64,000 nt of DNA from Polaribacter sejongensis (lineage in GTDB: Bacteria; Bacteroidota; Bacteroidia; Flavobacteriales; Flavobacteriaceae), in assembly GCF_038024065.1 (NCBI RefSeq), contig NZ_CP150667.1, positions 372,001 through 436,000 of the forward strand, in the 5' to 3' direction. The translations under genes were made by a program, and so were the position numbers. This document shows, piece by piece, positions 46,237-54,077 of this stretch. The first letter of the stretch is position 1. The number at the start of each line of letters is the position of its first letter. The notes below the pieces were generated by a model, which worked only from the letters and a program-made list of their open reading frames with translations, ran no database searches and had not been told where the DNA came from.

Positions 46237-49200
46237 ATGAAATTAGCAGAAATATCCATAAAAAGACCTTCACTAATTATTGTGCTTTTTACAATTCTAA
46301 TTATTGGTGGGCTTTTCAGTTATAGTCAATTAAGTTACGAATTAGTCCCAAAATTTGAAACAAATGTAATCACCGTTTCAACCGTATATCCCGGAGCGTC
46401 TCCAAATGAGATTGAAAATACCGTTACTAAGAAAATTGAAGATGCAGTTTCCTCGTTAGAAAATATTAAAAAAATTGATTCTAAATCTTATGAAAGTCTT
46501 TCAACAGTAATGATTACATTGACATCAAATGCCAATGCAGATTATTCAATAAACGAAGCACAACGTAAAATTAATTCAATTCTAGCAGATTTACCTAAGG
46601 ATGCAGATCCTCCTTCATTAATAAAATTTTCTTTAAGTGATCTTCCAATCATGACTATTGGAACCAATGGAAAAATGGATGAGGCTGAATTCTATGATTT
46701 AATTGATAAAAAAATATCGCCTGTGTTATCCCGTATTGATGGTGTGGCACAAGTAAATATTATTGGTGGTCAAGAGCGTGAAATTCAAGTAAATTTAAAT
46801 GCAACAAAACTTCAAGGGTACGGTTTATCAGTACCACAAGTACAACAAATCATTTTAGCATCTAACTTAGATTTTCCAACAGGAAGTATTCAAACTAGAG
46901 AACAGAAAATATTAATTCGATTAGCAGGTAAATATAAAAATGTTGATGAATTAAGAAATTTGGTAGTATCCTCTCAAAACAATATTCAAATTCGTTTAAA
47001 AGATATTGCAGATGTTCAAGACACTCAAAAAAATGCTGAAAAAATAGCACGTGTAAATCAAAAAAGCGCAATTATTTTACAAATTATAAAACAATCAGAT
47101 GCTAATGCAGTTGCTGTTAGTGATAAGGTTGTAAGCACAATAAAATTACTTGAAAATGATTATAAAACAAACCAATTAAAATTTAACATAGCTAAAGATA
47201 GTAGTCGTTTTACATTAGAAGCATCTGATTCTGTTATACATGATTTAATGATTGCTGTATTTTTAGTTGCTTTTGTAATGTTGTTTTTCTTACATAGCAT
47301 TAGAAATTCTTTAATTGTAATGGTTTCCATTCCTGCATCTTTAATTGCAACATTTACAGGCATTTACTTGCTTGGGTATACACTAAACTTAATGAGTTTA
47401 TTAGCATTATCACTAGTTGTAGGTATTTTGGTTGATGATGCAATTGTTGTTTTAGAAAATATCTATAGACATATGGAAATGGGGAAAAATAGGGTTCGTG
47501 CAGCTTATGAGGGCACTTCTGAAATAGCAGGAACGGTAACTTCAATTACCTTAGTAATTGTTGTAGTTTTTTTACCAATTGCATTGAGTTCTGGTTTAGT
47601 TTCCGACATTATCACTCAATTTTGTGTTACCGTAATTATTTCTACATTATTTTCTTTATTAGCGTCTTTCACTCTTATTCCTTGGTTATCTTCTCGTTTT
47701 GGAAAACTAGAGCATATAGAGGGTAAAAATTTATTTGGAAGAATTATTCTACGTTTTGAAAGCTTTCTAACGAATTTTACAAACTGGATTTCTAGAATAC
47801 TAACTTGGTGTTTAGATTATTATAAAACTACTTTAATTGTTGTTTTAGTGTTGTTTTTTAGTTCTGTAGCACTTCTTCCTGCTGGATTTATTGGTAGTGA
47901 GTTTTTTGCGGCATCTGATAGTGGTGAGTTTTTAGTTCAAATTGAAATGCCTAAAAATGCTTCATTAGAGCAAACCAACTTTATGACTCAAAAAGCAGAA
48001 GCTTTTTTAAATTCAAAAAAATATGTTTACAGTCAGTATTCAACTGTTGGTCAAACCAGTGAAGGAATGGGGGCTGCTCAAGCTACGGCATACAAAGCTG
48101 AAATTAATGTTAAAATGATTGACCAAAACGAACGTACGGATGGTGCTACTGTTTTTGCTGCAAAAATAAAACGAGAATTAGAAAAGGTTTTAGTTGGTGC
48201 TAAAGTTAAAACGGTTCCTGTTGGTCTTTTAGGATCAGCCGAAAATGCAACATTAGCATTGGTTGTTACAGGGCCAAATGTAGAAAGTGCCATGAAATTT
48301 GCCAAATTAGCAGAGTTAGAATTACGTAAAATTGCAGGAACTACTGAAATTAAACTAACTGTTGAAGAGGGAAGTCCGGAAGTTAATGTTCAAGTAGATC
48401 GAGATAAAATGTCTGCTTTAGGTTTAACACTTCAGACAGTAGGTGTAACTATGCAAACAGCTTATAGTGGTAATACAGATGGAAAATTTAGAGGCGGTGA
48501 ATACGAATATGACATTAATATTAAATACAATGCATTTGATAGAAAAAACATTAATGATGTTAGTAATCTTATTTTTGTGAATAACATTGGACAACAAATT
48601 AAGTTATCACAATTTGCAGCAATCACTGAAGGTTCTGGTCCAAGTCAATTAGAACGAAGAGATAAATCTCCTTCGGTAACTGTTCAAGGACAAAACGTTG
48701 GAGTTTCATCAGGAACAATTGTAACACAATGGCAAGAAAAGCTTGATAAATTAGAAAAACCAATTGGAGTTAATTATATTTGGAGTGGAGATCAAGAAAA
48801 CCAAAGTGAAGGTTTTGGTACTTTAGGAATTGCACTATTAGCTGCTATTATATTAGTTTATTTAGTAATGGTGGGGCTTTATGATAGTTTTATTCATCCA
48901 TTTGTAGTTTTGTTTGCTGTTCCATTATCATTTATTGGAGCGTTGTTAGCATTGGCCTTAACTAATAATTCATTAAATATATTTACTATTCTTGGTATTA
49001 TTATGCTAATTGGTCTAGTTAGTAAAAATGCCATTATGTTGGTAGATTTCACCAACCAGCGAAGAGCTGCAGGAGAATCTATTAGAACAGCTTTAATTCA
49101 GGCTAATCACGCTAGGTTACGTCCAATTTTAATGACAACTATTGCTATGGTGTTTGGTATGATACCGATTGCGATTGCTTCAGGAGCAGGTGCAGAATGG

Positions 49201-49410
49201 AAAAACGGTTTGGCTTGGGTAATTATTGGAGGATTAATTAGTTCTCTTTTTCTTACGCTGGTGGTTGTTCCTGTAATTTATGAAATAATGGAAAAAATAG
49301 TTGATAAATTAACTAAGGGTGAATCTGTAGATTATGAAGCAGCAATGCATGAAGTTTACGAACATCATGATTTGAGTGAAGATGGATATACTCCTAAGCA
49401 CGAAATGTAG
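46237..49410 (+). CDS. RND efflux inner membrane permease (AcrB/MdtC-like)
   Basis: This 1057-aa pump has the family start MKLAEISIKRPSLIIVLFTI. Proton relay residues are in TM4 (VVGILVDDAIVVLENI, Asp400 and Asp401), and a matching TM10 reads LVSKNAIMLVDF. Large periplasmic loops lie between TM1-2 and TM7-8. It exports drugs, bile salts, lipids or similar compounds by proton antiport. It is the last gene of the operon, followed by a strong terminator. The substrate is unknown. Confidence 0.95.
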   Translation: MKLAEISIKRPSLIIVLFTILIIGGLFSYSQLSYELVPKFETNVITVSTVYPGASPNEIENTVTKKIEDAVSSLENIKKIDSKSYESLSTVMITLTSNANADYSINEAQRKINSILADLPKDADPPSLIKFSLSDLPIMTIGTNGKMDEAEFYDLIDKKISPVLSRIDGVAQVNIIGGQEREIQVNLNATKLQGYGLSVPQVQQIILASNLDFPTGSIQTREQKILIRLAGKYKNVDELRNLVVSSQNNIQIRLKDIADVQDTQKNAEKIARVNQKSAIILQIIKQSDANAVAVSDKVVSTIKLLENDYKTNQLKFNIAKDSSRFTLEASDSVIHDLMIAVFLVAFVMLFFLHSIRNSLIVMVSIPASLIATFTGIYLLGYTLNLMSLLALSLVVGILVDDAIVVLENIYRHMEMGKNRVRAAYEGTSEIAGTVTSITLVIVVVFLPIALSSGLVSDIITQFCVTVIISTLFSLLASFTLIPWLSSRFGKLEHIEGKNLFGRIILRFESFLTNFTNWISRILTWCLDYYKTTLIVVLVLFFSSVALLPAGFIGSEFFAASDSGEFLVQIEMPKNASLEQTNFMTQKAEAFLNSKKYVYSQYSTVGQTSEGMGAAQATAYKAEINVKMIDQNERTDGATVFAAKIKRELEKVLVGAKVKTVPVGLLGSAENATLALVVTGPNVESAMKFAKLAELELRKIAGTTEIKLTVEEGSPEVNVQVDRDKMSALGLTLQTVGVTMQTAYSGNTDGKFRGGEYEYDINIKYNAFDRKNINDVSNLIFVNNIGQQIKLSQFAAITEGSGPSQLERRDKSPSVTVQGQNVGVSSGTIVTQWQEKLDKLEKPIGVNYIWSGDQENQSEGFGTLGIALLAAIILVYLVMVGLYDSFIHPFVVLFAVPLSFIGALLALALTNNSLNIFTILGIIMLIGLVSKNAIMLVDFTNQRRAAGESIRTALIQANHARLRPILMTTIAMVFGMIPIAIASGAGAEWKNGLAWVIIGGLISSLFLTLVVVPVIYEIMEKIVDKLTKGESVDYEAAMHEVYEHHDLSEDGYTPKHEM

Positions 49411-49440
49411 TTAATTCAAAATATTTATATAAAGATAATT

Positions 49441-49467
49441 CAAAAGCTCCATTTTAAGGAGCTTTTG
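49441..49467 (+). terminator. Intrinsic terminator of the efflux operon
   Basis: CAAAAGCTCC pairs exactly with GGAGCTTTTG around a seven-base loop, then TCTTTTT follows. Confidence 0.9.
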
Positions 49468-49581
49468 TCTTTTTAAGAAACTGTATGTTTTATTTTTTAC
49501 TTAAAAAAGCTTTCAATATAAATTAAACATTAAGTTTTTTACAATTGATATTGGCTAAGTGAAGTCAAACAAATCTACTTT

Positions 49582-49671
49582 CCAATACAATATGTAGTAT
49601 TTACTTATTCTATTGGGTTTGTAGCAGTTTTGGTGTACAAAAGCTGCACACTTTTATTTTCTTTTAGCTGT
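49582..49671. repeat. Dispersed repeat copy 2 with 35-bp palindromic head
   Basis: The first 35 bp share CCAATACAATATGTA and TTCTATTGG with the copy at 35730. The tails share weak similarity ending in CTTTTAGCTG. No gene is attached here. The rest of the gap between the efflux operon and the next pseudogene holds nothing else I recognise. Confidence 0.55.
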
Positions 49672-49761
49672 TGTTTAGTGGATAAATGTACAAATATTTT
49701 TGAAGTGTTTATTCATAATATATTTTTTCTGTTAAATTAAATAATGATTTTTTAAAGTCAT

Positions 49762-50846
49762 AAACTTAATTAGAGGTTAAAGGATCCATAGAATTAGCAA
49801 TGTCGATAGGCCCATTTTACCCAAGCTTTTTTCTGTTCGTCAAATGTATTATTTGATTTATCTTTTTTAATAGCTGCATTAATATAGTCTCTTAAAATAG
49901 TTGCTTTACTCTATTTCTCACTATCAATAATTAAATTCTGAATGCGTTCTTCTGTTTTTTTTATTAGCAACAGTCTTTCTTCTTCTTTTAAACGTTCAAT
50001 TTTATTTATTTGTTTTTGTTCTGCCTGTTCCTTTCTAAGGTCATGCCAGTATTTACAGTCTTGCTCTATCCATGCAATAATGTTAGGAATATACTCTTCA
50101 ATTTTTTTATTTTCTTTATCTATCCAACTTTTATGTTTGTAAGATGGTCCTGCTCTAAATTCTAAGTTACTTGTTTTTACAAAGCTTTGATTAGTCCATC
50201 CTTTGTTGTCTGTGGTGCGAATGCGGTTATATTTTTGACGTAAATAAAATACTGTTTTTTGCCCAAACATTTCAACACAGCAATTACCATATTCAAAAAC
50301 TATAGAATGGTTTTGTTTGTATATATATGAAACAATTACATTCATTATCTTTAGTGCTCTATTCCGAAGTTTTAGGTCTGTATGAATAGGAAGAACCTCA
50401 TTAAACACTTTTCTTTCAATCTCATAATTAGTTTTAGTTAATTTATCTAGATCTTCTAAACCTTTCTTTGTTTTTAAAATAAGTGGATGAGGATTTTTTA
50501 ATGTTAATGGAATATTAAAACTACAAGTAGAGTCATTTTTTAGTTCAAAAAACCTTTTATTAAAAGGAGAAGTTAAAAACGGAATATCTTTATCGCCTTC
50601 GTTTCGTTTTACTAGTTCAATCTTTTCTTGAACTTTTTTTTCACTCTCTGGTAAATCAATTATAATAATAGCTTTATTATACTTTATTTTCTGCCAGTGA
50701 CCATTAGGAGGTAGAGGAATATTATAATATTTACATATTTTCCTTAGATCACTAGTAGAAATACGATAGTTTTTAGAAATTGCAGATATAGATTTTGACC
50801 AAACTAAATTATATAATTCTATCCTTGTTAGTGTTCCGTTATCCAT
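49762..50846 (-). pseudogene. Uncharacterised HTH-start protein, C-terminus broken by stop and frameshift
   Basis: The intact part begins at 50846 (MDNGTLTRIELYNLVWS), the best start since a longer form from 50882 adds an odd leader. The N-terminus (LYNLVWSKSISAISKNYRIS, then DLRKICKYYNIPLPPNGHW) matches a widespread family of uncharacterised proteins often found in mobile regions, with an HTH-like start. An in-frame TAG at 49911-49913 ends it after SEK. Past that stop, the same frame reads SKATILRDYINAAIKKDKSN, NTFDEQKKAWVKWAY, and a shift by one base then gives DIANSMDPLTSN and a stop near 49762. So the tail carries a nonsense codon and a frameshift. The truncated product might still fold. 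Function unknown. Confidence 0.8.
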
Positions 50847-50936
50847 GGTGTTTAATGTTAAGCCTAAGGTAATTACTCCCAATTTAATAATTTTTATTCT
50901 CTATAATTTATTTTTAGTTTTATATTTTTACATATA

Positions 50937-51157
50937 ATGAAGAGTTTATCAGAATTTGTTAAAGAGCGAAGAAAATCTGCTAATTTAACTCAAATTGAGT
51001 TTGCCGATATAGCAGGAGTAGCTCTAACTGTTGTACGTAAAATAGAGCAGAGAAAACGAATTTAAACATAGATAAAATAAACCAAGTTTTAAGTATGTTT
51101 GGTCATACATTAATGCCTATTAGAGAAGAAAGAATAGAAGATAATGAGGTTAAATAA
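50937..51157 (+). pseudogene. HipB-like XRE antitoxin, frameshifted
   Basis: The first frame reads MKSLSEFVKERRKSANLTQI then EFADIAGVALTVVRKIEQ, the HTH of HipB-type regulators, and stops at 51063-51065 after RKRI. Moving by one base near 51050-51060, in an A-run, restores NLNIDKINQVLSMFGHTLMP and an ending EDNEVK with stop at 51155-51157. The total of 221 bases equals 74 codons minus one base. No hipA toxin gene follows, so it is an orphan as well as broken. It is divergent from the neighbouring pseudogene. Confidence 0.85.
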
Positions 51158-51458
51158 TAAGTGTTTTATCCATTACATTTAGTTAATAATTATCTAATGA
51201 GGATTAATTTATCCTTAATAACTTAATAAATCATAAAATTATGAAAGAATTTATGAGCCGTTTAAATTTATTAATCGGTTCAAATAGATTTTTTATTGAT
51301 TTTGCATGCTATTTATTAGTAAAAGTGAACTATTCATATTCTACTAATTTAACGAAGTGAAATAGTGCCCAAATATTTCAAATAAGGCTCTTTTTCTATA
51401 GAATTAAAATTAATTACTAATAAACATACTTAACAAACCCTATTTTAAAGAAAGTATC
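51158..51458. other. Intergenic region after hipB remnant
   Basis: About 300 bp where hipA would be expected, but no HipA-like frame is readable in any phase. A 39-codon frame at 51241-51360 exists but has no recognisable features. Confidence 0.4.
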
Positions 51459-51495
51459 AAACACTTCTACTTTATAAATAAAAATAGAAGTGTTT
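51459..51495 (-). terminator. Intrinsic terminator of the viperin operon
   Basis: AAACACTTCTA at 51459-51469 pairs with TAGAAGTGTTT at 51485-51495 around a 15-base loop, downstream of the nucleotidase stop codon. Confidence 0.75.
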
Positions 51496-51528
51496 AGAAA
51501 AACTATCAAGGCTTATTACAAAAGGATA

Positions 51529-51936
51529 TTATTTCAGATATTCAAGAACATCGTTCCAATTACTATAAGATTTTTGACCAAACATAATATGCACACCTTC
51601 AAACTTGTCTACACCATGATTTTTTGTGTCATCGATTATATAATCTCCTTTTACTAAATTTTTATGATGAGTTAATATCAATCTTTTTTTAGCTTCTAAA
51701 CCTATATGCTTCTCAACCCACAATCTTTTTTCCATCCAACAATGTGGATTACTCCAAACTGGAGTAGATACTATATAACAATCGTATTTAACACTTAACT
51801 CTTTAAATGCTTTTACAGCACCTTTAATTGGTTTCTTATTGAAGAAAAAACCTTTTTTATTCTTATTTTCTTTAAATGATCCATCACCAAATTCTACCAA
51901 AACGCCATCCATATCTATTAATACTATCTTCTTCAT
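51529..51936 (-). CDS. NT5C-type 5'-nucleotidase, HAD superfamily
   Basis: The 135-aa protein starts KKIVLIDMDGVLVEFGDG with nucleophile and acid Asp8/Asp10. Motif II is IVSTPVWS and motif IV is IIDDTKNHG (Asp102, Asp103). This matches the small deoxyribonucleotidase (NT5C) family, which removes phosphate from (deoxy)nucleoside monophosphates. It is the last gene of the viperin operon, 3 bp after the 97-aa gene. In this setting it may act on natural or modified nucleotides made or used by the viperin (inference). Some members of the family are only general nucleotidases. Confidence 0.87.
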   Translation of the reverse strand: MKKIVLIDMDGVLVEFGDGSFKENKNKKGFFFNKKPIKGAVKAFKELSVKYDCYIVSTPVWSNPHCWMEKRLWVEKHIGLEAKKRLILTHHKNLVKGDYIIDDTKNHGVDKFEGVHIMFGQKSYSNWNDVLEYLK

Positions 51937-51939
51937 AAT

Positions 51940-52233
51940 TTAAATTTTATCTATTATTATATATTGCTGAATTCTTTTTGTTGCCAAATACTCCTGAAAC
52001 TGACAATAAAAGCATGTGATTAAGGTTTTGTTATCAATTTTAATAAAAAGTTCTTCATTTATGTTTTTATTTATTTTCTTTAATACTTTGCGACTAACGA
52101 TAAGTAGCGTATTACAATTATTAGTTTCTATGTCTTTTAAAATTTTGGATAAAAGATTATCACTAATTTTTCTATCCCATTGCCTGTAACTAAAATGGTC
52201 TGATTTACAAAAACCTTCTATTCTATTTTTCAT
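51940..52233 (-). CDS. Hypothetical 97-aa protein, DUF4258-like
   Basis: This is a small basic protein. The pattern HFSYRQWDRKISDNLLSKIL followed by a beta strand (NTLLIVSRK) and LITCFYCQFQEYL resembles DUF4258 (a BrnT/RelE-like fold often seen with defence and toxin genes), but the match is loose. It overlaps the end of the viperin gene by 11 bp and precedes the nucleotidase by 3 bp, so it is translated with them. It may be an accessory or regulator. Confidence 0.7.
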   Translation of the reverse strand: MKNRIEGFCKSDHFSYRQWDRKISDNLLSKILKDIETNNCNTLLIVSRKVLKKINKNINEELFIKIDNKTLITCFYCQFQEYLATKRIQQYIIIDKI

Positions 52234-53656
52234 AACACAAATCCTCCTTTTTTAAATCTTGGCTTTTGACATTATTCCAATTGTAAATTCCTCCCCTGTT
52301 TAAAAACTTACCATAATCATAATTCATTGTTTTTAAAGCTTCCTGTATACCAACTTCTAAAATTGGTTTACTGTAATTATGTGTTCCTTGTGCATTATCA
52401 AAAAAACGTCCTGCAGGATCAACCATTACATAGCTCCCTTTAATTTCATCATTAGATTCTGGAACAATAGTTTCTACGTCTTTATGTGTGTTTAAAAAAT
52501 GAGTATATTCAACATCTGTTATTTTAAAATCATCAATCTTACTATCGTTTTGTCCTTTTATAGGTAAGACTTGTAATACTTTCCAGCGTTTTGGTTTGGC
52601 ATATTCTATAAACGCAGTTAAATTGTCCTTATAATTTACTTTGTTAACTACCGTGTTAATTTTTAAACCATAACCATACTTATGGATCTTGTTTATCAAT
52701 TCGTAATAAAAGGCTTTAGATAATGGCTTTTTTCCTGTAATTGCTCTTCCAATTTTAATGTTGTTTTCATCTTCCAAGCTATCTATACTAACAGCAATCC
52801 AATCTAAATATTTTTTATTTTCCTTTAAAAAGTCATCCGTTAATTTACTGCCATTGGTCACAATCATAGTTGTCATTCCTAATTGTTTTGCTGTTTTAAT
52901 TAAATTTGGCAACCATTTACAAAGCAACGGTTCTCCTCCTGCAAAAGTTATTTTTTCAAATCCTGCTGCGGCTATTTTTCTAACCACTTCTAAAGCTTCA
53001 TCCTCTGGTAAATGCCCTTCTGGTAATATGGTTTGTTTTACATCTTTAAAGGTGGCAAAACAAAACTTACAACGCATATTACATGGCTCCCATAAATGAA
53101 AATTTATACTTGGTATTCGTTTTATAATCAATTGTTTTTGATACTGTTTAATTATTGAGTTCATTACTTCTTTTGGTGTTAAACCGTCAGTATTAATAAC
53201 CAAATCGTAATTATCTTCATTAGTAAAATCTACACCATAGTTTTCTCTAAATCGATCTCTCATGGTTCGATTTCTTAGCTGAATAGCTTTTTTGCTTGTT
53301 GTTTCATCACTTCTATCTTCTAGATGTATTCTTTTAGAAGCATTTTCATCAGATACTTTTAAAAGTACATGAAATGCATTTCCTATAAAGTGAAATCCTA
53401 GTCTATAATCAATGACTAAATTGTTTTTACTATTACATTCCTTTTTAAACTTTTCATCTATTTCATTATCCAGTCCAGGTTCTGCTTTACATTTATTTTG
53501 AAATTCATTAATATCCATTCCATACTCTTGCCTTGCATAATCTCTAGTGTAATTTCCCACAGAAATAAATTGAAAGTTTAATTGTTCTTGAATCATTTTA
53601 CCTACAGTAGATTTTCCTGTTCCTGCAAATCCGCTTAATGTTATTTTTGTATTCAT
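52223..53656 (-). CDS. Prokaryotic viperin fused to an N-terminal nucleotide kinase
   Basis: The 477-aa protein has two halves. Residues 1 to about 175 form a P-loop NMP kinase-like domain with Walker A GFAGTGKST (9-17), a DYRLGFHFIG switch, and RTMRDRFRENYG lid. Residues 183-477 form a viperin: HLWEPCNMRCKFCFATF gives the radical SAM cluster Cys192, Cys196 and Cys199. KITFAGGEPLLCKWLP, VSIDSLEDENNIKIGRA, WKVLQVLPIKGQN and YVMVDPAGRFFDN match animal and bacterial viperins closely. Viperins turn CTP, UTP or GTP into 3'-deoxy-3',4'-didehydro nucleotides that stop viral RNA synthesis. The kinase half likely raises the nucleotide substrate, like the CMPK2 gene beside viperin in animals. Confidence 0.96.
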   Translation of the reverse strand: MNTKITLSGFAGTGKSTVGKMIQEQLNFQFISVGNYTRDYARQEYGMDINEFQNKCKAEPGLDNEIDEKFKKECNSKNNLVIDYRLGFHFIGNAFHVLLKVSDENASKRIHLEDRSDETTSKKAIQLRNRTMRDRFRENYGVDFTNEDNYDLVINTDGLTPKEVMNSIIKQYQKQLIIKRIPSINFHLWEPCNMRCKFCFATFKDVKQTILPEGHLPEDEALEVVRKIAAAGFEKITFAGGEPLLCKWLPNLIKTAKQLGMTTMIVTNGSKLTDDFLKENKKYLDWIAVSIDSLEDENNIKIGRAITGKKPLSKAFYYELINKIHKYGYGLKINTVVNKVNYKDNLTAFIEYAKPKRWKVLQVLPIKGQNDSKIDDFKITDVEYTHFLNTHKDVETIVPESNDEIKGSYVMVDPAGRFFDNAQGTHNYSKPILEVGIQEALKTMNYDYGKFLNRGGIYNWNNVKSQDLKKEDLCYEK

Positions 53657-53673
53657 AATTTTGTTTTTTTTTA

Positions 53674-53703
53674 AATCTCATCCTTAATTTTAAGAATGAG
53701 ATT
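53674..53703. terminator. Hairpin between the 47-aa gene and the viperin gene
   Basis: Two 14-base arms (AATCTCATCCTTAA and a near-complement with one mismatch) enclose a two-base loop. No clear T-run follows on the minus strand, so it may be an attenuator or RNA processing site rather than a full terminator. Confidence 0.55.
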
Positions 53704-53713
53704 AAGTTCGTTT

Positions 53714-53857
53714 TTACTTGTTTGTGTTTTTAGATCCTACACTTTGTGCTCTTGCTGCAAAACTTCCTTTTACGACATTTTCTGATGTGGTAGACTTAGC
53801 AGTTGAACTATGAATTCTTGTAGCTGATTTGTTTGTTATTGGTCTTGATTTACTCAT
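53714..53857 (-). CDS. Small conserved 47-aa Ser/Thr/Ala-rich protein
   Basis: The protein starts MSKSRPITNKSATRIHSSTA and ends KGSFAARAQSVGSKNTNK. This spacing (an 'ARIQSATAK...GSFAARAQ' pattern) is seen in many short proteins of bacteria and plasmids, whose role is unknown. I start at 53857 because the upstream 20 codons look like leader sequence. It lies 57 bp before the viperin gene on the same strand, separated by a hairpin, so partial coexpression is possible. Confidence 0.7.
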   Translation of the reverse strand: MSKSRPITNKSATRIHSSTAKSTTSENVVKGSFAARAQSVGSKNTNK

Positions 53858-53968
53858 AATTACTTGTTGTTTTAAATTACTTTCAAAAGCTTTAATTTGA
53901 AGACTATCTTCTGTCAAAACTTCCGTTCTTACATCAAAGATGCAGAAGAATTAAATTTAATTTTCAGG

Positions 53969-54020
53969 TTTGGGATAGACCGAGTATATTTGGGATATAG
54001 ACTGACTTATTTGGGACATA
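53969..54020 (+). promoter_or_regulatory. Three TTTGGGA direct repeats, LytTR-type sites
   Basis: TTTGGGATA, TTTGGGATA and TTTGGGACA begin at 53969, 53989 and 54010, giving 20-21-bp spacing. LytTR regulators bind short direct repeats about two helical turns apart. The array ends 58 bp before the sensor gene that is paired with a LytTR regulator, so autoregulation is likely. A TATATTTG -7-like box overlaps the second repeat. Confidence 0.65.
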
Positions 54021-54077
54021 TAAAAAAGGAAACTATAGAGTATTCTCTATTTATAATAAAAATCAACCCTATTATTA

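Noticed and set aside
51241..51360. 39-codon frame downstream of the hipB remnant
   Set aside because: Short, no recognisable features, and does not resemble HipA or a known small family.
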